From a virus: a stretch of DNA of 41,540 nucleotides. The notes under the pieces were generated by a model that did not search any database, was not told the origin of the DNA, and worked only from the letters and a program-made list of their open reading frames with translations. The position numbers and the translations under genes are program-made. The stretch lies in IMG/VR virus record IMGVR_UViG_3300048838_001126, positions 1 to 41,540 of that record; one strand, given 5' to 3'. Within the stretch, counting starts at the first letter, position 1; each line of letters starts with the position of its first letter. Positions 24,897-31,841 of the stretch are shown here, piece after piece.

Positions 24897-26189
24897 ATGA
24901 AGCGGTGGAATGCGGCGGAAATCGCCGCCGTGGCGCTGGTGTGCCTGGGCGGCTTTGCCGTGCTGGTGCACGGGCCGGCGGTGAACGAGGCGGCGGCGCT
25001 GGAGCAAGTGACGCCGGCGCACCTCGATGCGCTGAAGGCGGAAGTGCTGAAGGCGCAGCAGGTGACGTTTGCGGAGTTCCGGCGCGGGCAGAACGAGAAA
25101 ATCCGCGAGCTGACGCGGCGGGTGGCGGTACTCGAGAAAAAAATCGGCGGCGGGGGGCAGCCTGCGGGGATGGTGCAGCCGTGGGGGATCGGACCCTACG
25201 CGGCGCCGGGCGGCTGGGGCGGCGGTTTCGACCGCTGGCTGAGCGAGAGCGAGAGATTCTCCGCCGGGCAGATCAGGCTGATTCCCCTGGCCAGCGCCTG
25301 GATGGACGGGCTGTCGCACCCGTTCCTGCGCACGCCGGCGGGAAAATTCGATCTGACCAAGCTCGATCCCACCTGGGCGGCGAATTTCCGCGCGGGGCTG
25401 GAGCGGGCGCGGGCGGCGGGGATCACGGTCACCGTTGACCTGTTTGACGAGGTGGGGCTGAAGGCGGGCGACCGGGCGGCGCGGCACCCGTTCAATGCGG
25501 CGAACAATCTGCACCCCTCGGCGCCGACGCCGGGCGAGGCCTGGACGACGTGGGAGGGAATCGACGCCACCGATGCGGCGCGCACCAGGTCCTTCCCGAA
25601 CCAGATCGAGCACGCGCTCAAGGGGGACTGGCCGGGGGCGCAGGTCGGGGAGTTCCGGGCGGTCCTGAAATCCTACGTCGGCGCCGTGGTCGCGCTCTGC
25701 TCTGGCTTCGAGACAACGGTTGTCCTTTGCCCGGGAAACGAGATCGAGAGCCGCGCGGTCGAGGCTGCCGTGTTCGCCTGGCTGGACGAATTCGGCTGGA
25801 CGGGGCGGCGGGAGCTGAATGGCAGCTACCTCTGGAACCTGAAAGAGACGGGGGCGCAGCTGCTGGCCGATTCGGCCAAAAGGGACCTGTTCGCGCGCGC
25901 GCACCTGCTGCGGATCCACCACTGCAAGCTGGCGACCATCCCTGACCTGGTGGGAAACCTCGCGCCGGTGCTGGATGCCTTTCCACACCTCGAGCTGGTG
26001 GGCGACTCAGACGGGGCGGGGAGCGGCAGCGTGCGCGGCGCGAACGGGCGGCCGACGCTGGCGGAGGAAACGGCGGCAATGCGCCTGTTTTTCCAGACGG
26101 CGGGCGCGCGGGCCGCGGCCTGGCTGGCGAAGGGCACGGACGAGGCCGACCACGTGGCGCTGCTCGCGGCGCTGCGGGAGGCGGCCTGA
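24897..26189 (+). CDS. Membrane-anchored TIM-barrel glycosidase-like protein
   Basis: 430 residues. Residues 8-26 are an N-terminal membrane anchor (IAAVALVCLGGFAVLVHG), 40-85 a coiled coil, and 86-95 Gly-rich. The rest reads like a (beta/alpha)8 barrel of the glycoside-hydrolase A clan: GQIRLIPLASAWMDGL, AAGITVTVDLFDEVGLK, TTVVLCPGNEIESRAVEAAV (Asn-Glu, the acid/base position) and HLELVGDSDGAGSG. At the nucleophile position I see Asp rather than Glu, so activity is uncertain. It lies in the lysis module, so a cell-wall or envelope polysaccharide substrate is plausible. Fold assignment is by eye. Confidence 0.65.
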   Translation: MKRWNAAEIAAVALVCLGGFAVLVHGPAVNEAAALEQVTPAHLDALKAEVLKAQQVTFAEFRRGQNEKIRELTRRVAVLEKKIGGGGQPAGMVQPWGIGPYAAPGGWGGGFDRWLSESERFSAGQIRLIPLASAWMDGLSHPFLRTPAGKFDLTKLDPTWAANFRAGLERARAAGITVTVDLFDEVGLKAGDRAARHPFNAANNLHPSAPTPGEAWTTWEGIDATDAARTRSFPNQIEHALKGDWPGAQVGEFRAVLKSYVGAVVALCSGFETTVVLCPGNEIESRAVEAAVFAWLDEFGWTGRRELNGSYLWNLKETGAQLLADSAKRDLFARAHLLRIHHCKLATIPDLVGNLAPVLDAFPHLELVGDSDGAGSGSVRGANGRPTLAEETAAMRLFFQTAGARAAAWLAKGTDEADHVALLAALREAA

Positions 26190-26191
26190 CC

Positions 26192-26764
26192 ATGGACGGG
26201 GGCGGGGCGGATCGGAGCGGCCGGCGCGTGCGGCTGCAAAACGGCTGGGTCGGGGTGGTGACTGCCGACCTGGGCGACCTGCTGGAGGTGCGCATTGGGG
26301 AGGATGATTTTCTGGTCGACGCGGGGGATGTGGAGGATCTGGAGAGCGGCAGCGAGCCTGAGCCGACGGAACCGGAACCGGAGGACCTGATCGAACCGGA
26401 ACCGTTCGAGGGGCCGTGGCCGGAAGGGTTTGAGCCGATCGATTTCCCGGACGAGCCGCCGGCGCCGCGGGAGCGGCCGCAAGCGCCGGCGTTCGACGCG
26501 GGGAAGTGCCGGTTCTGCGGCGGCTGGGGATTCCTGGCCGGCGCCGCGCACCCCTCCGGCGCCGCCTTCATGACGATTTGCGGCTGCAGGCACGGCGCCG
26601 AGGGGGCGCGCAATTTCACCCGCTGGGGCAGCCAGCCCCGGCCGGGAACCACGATTTACCGAGGAGAAGAAAATGAGACGCACTACCTGCGCCGCCATGG
26701 CGGCGGCATTGTTTCTGCTCACCCTCACCGCGTGTCCGCTGGAGCGCGTCCCCGTTCCGCTTGA
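26192..26764 (+). CDS. Acidic Pro/Glu-rich protein with cysteine cluster
   Basis: 190 residues. The N-terminus (RVRLQNGWVGVVTADLGDLL) looks like a small beta domain, residues 55-100 are Glu/Pro repeats (EPEPTEPEPEDLIEPEP), then CRFCGGWGFLAGAA and CGCRHG suggest a zinc site. The last 30 codons overlap the start of the lipoprotein gene in another frame and may be poorly constrained. No family recognised. Confidence 0.6.
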   Translation: MDGGGADRSGRRVRLQNGWVGVVTADLGDLLEVRIGEDDFLVDAGDVEDLESGSEPEPTEPEPEDLIEPEPFEGPWPEGFEPIDFPDEPPAPRERPQAPAFDAGKCRFCGGWGFLAGAAHPSGAAFMTICGCRHGAEGARNFTRWGSQPRPGTTIYRGEENETHYLRRHGGGIVSAHPHRVSAGARPRSA

Positions 26765-27077
26765 ACGCCTGAACTGGTACGGCGCGGAAATTGCCAAGCT
26801 GAAGGCGGACGCCGACGCGCTGATCGCGGACGGGCGGGCGTTTGCCGGAGACCTGCGCGCCTGGCTGGGCGAGCTGGCCGACGGCGGCACGGCGCCGACT
26901 GCGGAAAAGCTGACGGAATTTTCCGACCGCTGGGACGGCCTGGTGGCGCGCGGGCGGGACCTCTACCGGCGCGGCGAGGCGCTCTGGGAGCAGGCGAAGG
27001 CCGAACTCGGGACGCTGAGCACCCAGGCGCAGCAGCTGCTGGACATCATCGGCACGATTGCCAGTTGGGCAAGGTAA
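26673..27077 (+). CDS. Lipoprotein in lysis region (o-spanin-like position)
   Basis: 134 residues. MRRTTCAAMAAALFLLTLTA followed by C is a lipoprotein signal peptide with lipobox LTAC. The mature part is helical (WYGAEIAKLKADADALIADG, then ALWEQAKAELGTLSTQAQQL). A strong GAGGAGAAG site precedes the ATG, which lies 92 bases inside the preceding gene in a different frame, as Rz1 lies within Rz. It has no proline-rich Rz1 signature and there is no obvious i-spanin, so it may be a spanin, an exclusion lipoprotein or a plain envelope protein. It implies an outer membrane. Confidence 0.7.
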   Translation: MRRTTCAAMAAALFLLTLTACPLERVPVPLERLNWYGAEIAKLKADADALIADGRAFAGDLRAWLGELADGGTAPTAEKLTEFSDRWDGLVARGRDLYRRGEALWEQAKAELGTLSTQAQQLLDIIGTIASWAR

Positions 27078-27084
27078 CCCTGGC

Positions 27085-27147
27085 GGGGGGCAGTGAGGAC
27101 GGTCAAGGTCCTCCCCCCGGTGCGAGAACACCGGACGGCGAGCGCCG
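27085..27147 (+). other. Cluster of three hairpins
   Basis: In the 209-base gap before the next chosen start: (1) GGGGG/CCCCC plus GAGGAC (27095-27100)/GTCCTC (27108-27113) with a 4-base bulge; (2) CCGGTG (27117-27122)/CACCGG (27129-27134); (3) CGGC/GCCG (27136-27147). Hairpins 1 and 2 share two bases, so they may be alternatives. No T tract, hence not a simple terminator; possibly an RNA regulatory element. Confidence 0.5.
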
Positions 27148-27286
27148 CGCCCCCCACACGCGGGTTGATCGTGAAGCGGTTCAATCTGTCGCGTGGCGCC
27201 GGCGCTGTCAACGGTGAGCTGTGATTCCCTTTTCGGCGAGCTGGAGCGGCTCGTACCTGTCCCGATTTACCTGGAGCGATGAGTCA

Positions 27287-28174
27287 ATGGCAATGGATCC
27301 CCTGGTGGACGTGACCGCGAGCATTGCCCGCGGCGGGCCGCTGCTGCCGCTGGACATCGTTCTCTGCGGTGCGCCGGCGGGAAAAGAGGGGCTGGTGTCC
27401 GGGGGGATTCTGCGGCGCCAGCGCCGGCCGGGCGAGGGGGCGAGCGAATTCTCGCACGCCGGCGTGATCGGCCGGGGCGGGGCGTTCGCCGAGGCGACCA
27501 TCATCGAGCAGACCTGGCCACGCATGCGCGAGATTTCTCTGGCGAGGGCCTACGGCGGCGCGCGCCTGCGCATTTACCGCCTGGCGGACCTGGACGAGTG
27601 GGAGCGCGACGCGGCGGTCGAGCGCCTGCGGGCGCGCGCGGAACGCTGGCATGACGACGGCACGGTCACCGGGCGCGGCGAGCGCTACGGCACGCTGAAA
27701 ATCCTCGCCTTCCTCGGCGACTCGCTGCTCGGGGATCTGCTGAGCTGGGTCTGGTTCGGCCTGCGGTGGCTGGTCTGGGTGATCACGGCCTGGCCGAGCG
27801 GCGCTCCGGCGCCGGCGCTGACGCCGATCGAGGTGCGCCTGCTAACGCGCCTCAATTTCACCGGCCGGTTCGTCTGCAGTCAGGTGGTGGCGCAGGCCTA
27901 CGCCGGGCGTTTCCAGTTCGTCAATGGCTCGCGTTTCGAGCGCCAGGTCAATGGCCTGATCGGGTGGCTGCTGAAGCCGCTGGAATGGATCGCGCGCCCT
28001 GCCGGGCGGCTCACCGGCTGGCTGTGGAATTTGCTCTCCCGTCGCCGTCTGCGGCGCCGCTCACTCGTCCTGCACAGCGGCCTCGGCGTCACCCCGGACG
28101 ACATCGCCGACGCCTGCCAGCGCTCGCCGGTGATGCAATTGATCGCCGACGTCAAACCTGCCGGAATAGGTTGA
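27287..28174 (+). CDS. Permuted NlpC/P60 (YiiX-like) cysteine hydrolase
   Basis: 295 residues from ATG 27287 (GGAG ten bases upstream); an upstream GTG at 27221 in frame is an alternative. SEFSHAGVIGRGG (His 57) followed much later by GRFVCSQVVAQAYAG (Cys 197) is the His-before-Cys order of circularly permuted papain-like proteins such as YiiX. LSWVWFGLRWLVWVITAW (about 151-169) is probably membrane-embedded, and RPAGRLTGWLWNLL may contact the membrane. Substrates in the family are lipid or peptide amides. It ends the late transcript and faces a leftward gene. Confidence 0.8.
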   Translation: MAMDPLVDVTASIARGGPLLPLDIVLCGAPAGKEGLVSGGILRRQRRPGEGASEFSHAGVIGRGGAFAEATIIEQTWPRMREISLARAYGGARLRIYRLADLDEWERDAAVERLRARAERWHDDGTVTGRGERYGTLKILAFLGDSLLGDLLSWVWFGLRWLVWVITAWPSGAPAPALTPIEVRLLTRLNFTGRFVCSQVVAQAYAGRFQFVNGSRFERQVNGLIGWLLKPLEWIARPAGRLTGWLWNLLSRRRLRRRSLVLHSGLGVTPDDIADACQRSPVMQLIADVKPAGIG

Positions 28175-28210
28175 GGCTGGCGATCGCGAACGCACGGTGC
28201 TTCGAGGATG

Positions 28211-28630
28211 TCATACAGTATTCGTTACCGCGAGGTTGAGCAGCTTTTTAGCTGCATTTGACGGCGTGCTGAGGCCCATACCCCACCGGTTGGCGGAGTG
28301 GGTATCGACGCCGCACGCCTCTGCGATCCGCTTCCAGGTCCAGCCGCGCGAGCGCAAGTGCTCAAGATCGCGCTGCCATTGCTCACCCATGAGCGTCGGC
28401 ACGTAGCACATCTGGTTATCCTGATCCCAGCCGTACTCGACGAGCTCGATCCCGTCATTGTGAGGCTGCTCCCCGCGGGTCGGCATGTCGCCGCCACAGG
28501 CGCAGTGCGGATAGGACGGGCACAGGGTCTTGCGGGCGCGGCGCACCTGAGAGGAGCTCAACGCGACGCCCGGTGTAACGTCGAGGGTGACGCTGGTTTC
28601 GTGGAAGTCGTTGGTAAGGGTGATTTTCAT
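28211..28630 (-). CDS. HTH-type small protein in leftward operon
   Basis: 139 residues from ATG 28630, preceded by GGGAG at seven bases; an ATG six bases upstream is too close to that site. The N-terminus is beta-like (MKITLTNDFHETSVTLDV). A CPSYPHCACGG cluster follows, and the C-terminus has a helix-turn-helix (WTWKRIAEACGVDTHSANRW). Probably a regulator expressed with the next upstream gene from the promoter at 29018-29046. Confidence 0.7.
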   Translation of the reverse strand: MKITLTNDFHETSVTLDVTPGVALSSSQVRRARKTLCPSYPHCACGGDMPTRGEQPHNDGIELVEYGWDQDNQMCYVPTLMGEQWQRDLEHLRSRGWTWKRIAEACGVDTHSANRWGMGLSTPSNAAKKLLNLAVTNTV

Positions 28631-28650
28631 TGCCATTCTCCCGGGGGTGG

Positions 28651-28670
28651 GGGGCGGCCGGAGCCGCCCC
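28651..28670. promoter_or_regulatory. Intergenic hairpin between two leftward genes
   Basis: GGGGCGGC (28651-28658), loop of four, GCCGCCCC (28663-28670): a perfect 8-bp stem in the 51-base gap between the leftward genes. No T tract on either strand. It may limit read-through or stabilise the upstream message. Confidence 0.55.
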
Positions 28671-28681
28671 GGTTGCGATGA

Positions 28682-28990
28682 TTAAAAGGTGTATTGCTTC
28701 CCGAAGTTCCGCATCGGCGCGAGGCAGAACCACGTGACGCCGTGATCGGTCGTTGAGTAGGCTTCCGGCGTATTCAGCGTTTGCGGATTGATAATCATGA
28801 CCTTCACAAGGCCGGCTTCCGGGTTCGCCATCATGTGACGGGCAACGGCGCGGGCGGCCTTGATGCCGTCGCATCCGGGCGTGTAATAGACTGAGTTGTC
28901 GGCGAAAAACTGGGCGACCGTAAGCCCGGAGACCATGTGCGGCAACCGGTGCTGTGTGTGGGTTCTGAATTCGCTCTGCGTGCTTTCCAT
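28682..28990 (-). CDS. Small hypothetical protein, first gene of leftward operon
   Basis: 102 residues from ATG 28990 (AAGGAG seven bases upstream). Sequence includes LTVAQFFADNSVYYTPGCDG, KAARAVARHMMANPEAGLV and KVMIINPQTLNTPEAYSTTD. It looks like a compact alpha/beta protein; no family recognised. It is driven directly by the promoter at 29018-29046, so it may be made in the lysogen as an accessory factor. Confidence 0.7.
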   Translation of the reverse strand: MESTQSEFRTHTQHRLPHMVSGLTVAQFFADNSVYYTPGCDGIKAARAVARHMMANPEAGLVKVMIINPQTLNTPEAYSTTDHGVTWFCLAPMRNFGKQYTF

Positions 28991-29017
28991 TGCCCGTCTC
29001 CTTAACCTTACGTACAC

Positions 29018-29046
29018 AATATACATACAGCGTGTATGATAGTCAA
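29018..29046 (-). promoter_or_regulatory. Leftward sigma70 promoter
   Basis: On the minus strand: TTGACT (29046-29041), a spacer of exactly 17 bases, TATATT (29023-29018). It lies 28 bases before the ATG of the gene ending at 28682. The region is strikingly AT-rich for this genome. Confidence 0.88.
29024..29038. promoter_or_regulatory. Palindromic operator in promoter spacer
   Basis: CATACAGCGTGTATG is CATACA and TGTATG with a 3-base centre, a perfect 6-bp dyad filling the spacer of the leftward promoter. A repressor here would block polymerase. Its half-site TGTA also occurs in the repressor/Cro operator sequences, so the phage repressor is a candidate binder. Confidence 0.8.
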
Positions 29047-29154
29047 GGGGTGCCGAAGATTATTTCACTTTTTTTGCGGAGGCTCGAAGGTGACCGGGCG
29101 GGTAAGCAAAGAGGGGGCGGCTCCGGGCACCGCTGCAAAAATTCTCGCCGCGCG

Positions 29155-29176
29155 GTGACCAAAAAGTGACCAAAAA
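29155..29176. repeat. attP arm-type sites, far arm (2 x 11 bp)
   Basis: GTGACCAAAAA (29155-29165) repeated immediately (29166-29176). The same motif pair occurs on the other side of the attachment core. A single GTGACC also occurs at 29090. Directly repeated short sites flanking a core are the arm-type binding sites of tyrosine integrases. Confidence 0.75.
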
Positions 29177-29265
29177 CCGTCCCCGAAACGGCAAAATCTG
29201 ACCCACGGAGACTCAACCTGCCGAGCCCGTGGTGTGTCTGCAAACTATTGTCATGAAAGGGATAA

Positions 29266-29330
29266 TGGCGGAGGTGGTAGGATTCGAACCCACGAGCGGG
29301 GGGACCCGCTAACGGTTTTCAAGACCGTTT
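29266..29330 (-). other. attP core: 3' part of a tRNA-Ser(UGA) gene
   Basis: On the minus strand this reads, 5' to 3', anticodon stem-loop ACGGTCTTGAAAACCGT (anticodon TGA at 29321-29319), a long class II variable arm, T arm with GGTTCGAATCC, acceptor strand CACCTCC, discriminator G and CCA (29268-29266). The matching 5' acceptor GGAGGTG and a normal D arm are absent upstream, so it is a truncated tRNA, not a functional one. With the integrase next to it, this is the sequence that restores the host tRNA-Ser 3' end on integration. Confidence 0.9.
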
Positions 29331-29364
29331 GAAACACCGCGCCATCAGAGAGATGCGCTGTCCT

Positions 29365-29386
29365 GTGACCATGTTGTGACCAAAAA
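29365..29386. repeat. attP arm-type sites, near arm (2 x 11 bp)
   Basis: GTGACCATGTT (29365-29375) directly followed by GTGACCAAAAA (29376-29386), the same unit and spacing as at 29155-29176. It lies between the core and the integrase gene end. Confidence 0.75.
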
Positions 29387-29394
29387 CTGAAAGG

Positions 29395-30468
29395 TTAGTT
29401 TGCCGACTTTGCTGCGTTGCGCCGCGGATTGCTGACGGGCAATGCGGGGATCGTAACATCTTCGGGGCGCTGTCGGTAGTAGCGGGCGGCGACGGCGGGG
29501 GTGGTCCAGCCCATGATCTGCTGCAGGACGAGCATGCTGACGCGAGGGGCGAGGTGGGTGGCGGTGGTGGCGCGGATGTCATGCACGCGGCCGGGCGGGT
29601 AACCGGCGGTAGAAAGGACCTGATTCAAACGCTTGTGGAGGGCGACGATGGCGCAGGTGCGGCGGCGTTCATCGTCCGGGCTGCCCCAGCGCTCGCGCCA
29701 GACGACGTAGCCGGGGAGGATGCCGACGTCGGCGGGGGGGCGCAGCATCAGCTCGCGGGCCTCGGCGCTGAGGGGGGCGCGGCGGCCGGTGCGGCTGCGC
29801 TTGCTCCAGGGGTAATCGACGGCGCGCTCGCCGACGTGGCTGGTGTGCAGGCTGACGAGCTCGCCGACGCGGGCGCCAGTGAGGTAGAGGAGGAGGAACA
29901 CGTCGCCGTAGGTGGGGTCGGCGAAGAGGGCGCGCAGCTCAAGGTCTGAGTAGAGGCGCTCGCGCCGCTCGTCGGGCATGCGGGTGCCGTCGAACCATTG
30001 GCGGCTGGAGTAGCCGGCGGGCATGAGATCCCACTTGTCGAGCTGATTGAGAATGGCTCGGAGACTGGAGCGCAGGGAGTTGACGCCCATGGGGGCGTGG
30101 TCGCGGGCGAGGTCGGCGATGACCTCGGCGATGAAGCCGGGGGTGAGCTCGTCCAGGTAGCGGATGCGCCGGGCCTCGGCATGGCGGGCGAAATGGGCGA
30201 TTGCCTGCTCGTACTTGCGGATGGTGGCGGGGTGTTTGCGCGGGGTGAGGCGGGCGATGAGGGCGTCGAATGCCTGCCGCCAGGGGCGGCGGGTGAGGCG
30301 CTCGTGCTCACGGGCGAGCCAGACGGCGACGGCATCATCCGCCTGGCGGCGGGTGGCGGAGGCAGGGACGTCCAGCGCGAAACGCCGGCGCACGCCCCAG
30401 GCGTCGTAGAAATCGGCATACCAGCGGCCGCGGCGGCGGATGACGCGACTGTCACGAGATCTGGGCAT
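29395..30468 (-). CDS. int: Tyrosine-recombinase integrase
   Basis: 357 residues. The N-terminal arm-binding/SAM-like domain includes WYADFYDAWGVRRRF. Catalytic set: Arg 200 (LTGARVGELVSLH), Lys near 223, His 296 and Arg 299 (VHDIRATTATHLA), Trp 321 in the second His position (MGWT), nucleophile Tyr 330 (ARYYRQ). It integrates the phage into tRNA-Ser at attP. The start overlaps the preceding nuclease gene by 17 bases, so it may be co-expressed with the cargo genes in the lysogen. Confidence 0.95.
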   Translation of the reverse strand: MPRSRDSRVIRRRGRWYADFYDAWGVRRRFALDVPASATRRQADDAVAVWLAREHERLTRRPWRQAFDALIARLTPRKHPATIRKYEQAIAHFARHAEARRIRYLDELTPGFIAEVIADLARDHAPMGVNSLRSSLRAILNQLDKWDLMPAGYSSRQWFDGTRMPDERRERLYSDLELRALFADPTYGDVFLLLYLTGARVGELVSLHTSHVGERAVDYPWSKRSRTGRRAPLSAEARELMLRPPADVGILPGYVVWRERWGSPDDERRRTCAIVALHKRLNQVLSTAGYPPGRVHDIRATTATHLAPRVSMLVLQQIMGWTTPAVAARYYRQRPEDVTIPALPVSNPRRNAAKSAN

Positions 30469-30874
30469 ACGAGATTTTCACCGAATGATTTTGTGCCCTG
30501 CCCGCCCAGGCTGTGGCGAGGCCGAGGAAGACGAGGGCGGCGCCGAGGTCCTGACCGCCGACGAGGACGCGGGCGACGAGGCGGCGGTAGCGGTCGCGCG
30601 GGAAGACGGTTCTACGCCCGGCTGGGAGCAGCAGAACCTCCTGCCCCTGGCAGGCGCGGCGCACGAATTCGGCGGCGGCGAGGCCGCGGGGGTCCGGGTT
30701 CTTGCGGGAAATCTCCGGGGCGTCGATCGCCGCCAGGCGCACGCGCTCCTCGCGCCCGTCATCGAGGCGGACGATGAGCGTGTCGCCGTCGACCACGCGC
30801 ACCACCAGCGCCGGCACTCCCTGCGCTTGGAAGAAGATGACGCACAATGAAAGGATGGCGACAAACGGTGTCAC
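30452..30874 (-). CDS. Secreted thermonuclease (SNase family)
   Basis: 140 residues from GTG 30874, whose TGA overlap with the upstream gene supports the start; the frame continues upstream but only over that gene. The N-terminus TPFVAILSLCVIFFQAQG is a signal peptide. VVRVVDGDTLIVRLDDGREE and RVRLAAIDAPE carry the catalytic Asp/Arg/Asp residues, and DRYRRLVARVLVGGQDL the later Arg. The family degrades DNA or RNA outside the cytoplasm. In a prophage it could attack incoming DNA in the periplasm or serve the host. Confidence 0.88.
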   Translation of the reverse strand: MTPFVAILSLCVIFFQAQGVPALVVRVVDGDTLIVRLDDGREERVRLAAIDAPEISRKNPDPRGLAAAEFVRRACQGQEVLLLPAGRRTVFPRDRYRRLVARVLVGGQDLGAALVFLGLATAWAGRAQNHSVKISYAQIS

Positions 30875-31248
30875 TTCCTCACCTTTTCCACGCTGGCGAC
30901 CTTGACGAAGAGCCTGTTTGCGGTCTGCCGGTTCGCGCCCTGAAAGACGGTTACCTGCGCATTTACCAGCGTTCCCCTGATCGAGAGACTGCGCCGATTC
31001 AAGAGAGCCCAAGTGACCAGCTTCAAATGGCTTTCACCGGTGATCAGGAGCGGCACTGAAAATGGCGGTTCATTTCGCCTGGCCGGAATGTTGACGACGT
31101 AAAGCACATCCCCGTCACCCGGAAGCATTGACAGAGTTCCGACCAGGTGAGCGCGGGCGAATCCGATTTCTTCGGCGTTAGATTCCTGCGCCGCTGCCGG
31201 GATGGCGAGGGCGAGGACCAAAACCATGCTGATGAGGATGCCCTTCAT
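30871..31248 (-). CDS. Secreted hypothetical protein of cargo operon
   Basis: 125 residues with a strong TAGGAGGT site. MKGILISMVLVLALAIPAAA is a signal peptide with a likely cleavage before QES. The mature part is beta-rich (AHLVGTLSMLPGDGDVLYVV, LRFVKV-like end VASVEKVRK), suggesting an OB-like or binding domain. Its stop overlaps the nuclease GTG, so the two are translationally coupled and may act together outside the cytoplasm. Confidence 0.75.
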   Translation of the reverse strand: MKGILISMVLVLALAIPAAAQESNAEEIGFARAHLVGTLSMLPGDGDVLYVVNIPARRNEPPFSVPLLITGESHLKLVTWALLNRRSLSIRGTLVNAQVTVFQGANRQTANRLFVKVASVEKVRK

Positions 31249-31257
31249 GCTGACCTC

Positions 31258-31776
31258 CTAGTGGGGCCGCTGGCTGAAGTGGCCATTGGTCCAGATCAAA
31301 TCTTCCTCAAATCTGGTGGCATTGCCCGGCTCTCTCGTCTCCGGTCCGGGGGCGCCGTCGGCGCCGTGACTGGTCAAAACGTAGTATTTGGAACCGGCCA
31401 CTGAGTCTGCCTCGTAAGAGAAGAGGTTGCCCCATGGATCGTTGGGAGAAAATGCTTCGCTCCCCTCAACACCGGCGGCCCGCAACGCAGCAATCAGTTC
31501 CTGAATGCTGTCCACCTTCGGAGAGCCGACTTTGTTGTGATCCATGATGTACTGCTCGACCGCCTGGCCGAGGTGCTGCAGGGCGATGACGGTGTCAGTC
31601 TGCAATTTCCGGTTTCTGGCATCGGTCATGGCCTTGCGCTGCATGCCGGAAACGACGTTGTTAACAACCCGGTCTGTGGCGCTGGGGGGCTGATTCAGGA
31701 TCGCCCAGGCGATGATGCCGCCGGCGATGAGGATTGCCGCGGCGATGATGAGTGCAATGACGGTTCCCTGCTTCAT
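31258..31776 (-). CDS. GspG-like pseudopilin
   Basis: 172 residues from ATG 31776 (GGAG six bases upstream; GTG 31788 and ATG 31782 are alternatives). The start is MKQG then TVIALIIAAAILIAGGIIAW: a short basic leader ending in Gly followed by a hydrophobic helix, as in prepilins but without Phe+1 and Glu+5. After a helix, the C-terminus has NDPWGNLFSYEAD (112-124), YYVLTSHGADGAPG (131-144) and FEEDLIW (156-162), the signature of the GspG calcium-binding region. GspG is the major pseudopilin of type II secretion. In a phage cargo operon with secreted proteins this is unexpected. Confidence 0.82.
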   Translation of the reverse strand: MKQGTVIALIIAAAILIAGGIIAWAILNQPPSATDRVVNNVVSGMQRKAMTDARNRKLQTDTVIALQHLGQAVEQYIMDHNKVGSPKVDSIQELIAALRAAGVEGSEAFSPNDPWGNLFSYEADSVAGSKYYVLTSHGADGAPGPETREPGNATRFEEDLIWTNGHFSQRPH

Positions 31777-31809
31777 GGCCATCTCCACACGTTTGTCTTT
31801 TCATCTAAA

Positions 31810-31832
31810 AGAACGTGCATCGGGGTCGTTCT
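31810..31832 (-). terminator. Candidate terminator after repressor gene
   Basis: On the minus strand AGAACG (31832-31827), an 11-base loop, CGTTCT (31815-31810), followed by TTTAG. A 6-bp stem with a short T run in the 65-base gap before the pseudopilin gene. It could partly separate repressor and cargo transcripts. Confidence 0.5.
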
Positions 31833-31841
31833 GACGAAAAT

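Noticed and set aside
29266-29330. Functional tRNA-Ser(UGA) gene
   Set aside because: The 3' half is perfect, but the 5' acceptor strand GGAGGTG and a normal D arm are missing upstream. It is an attachment-site remnant beside the integrase.
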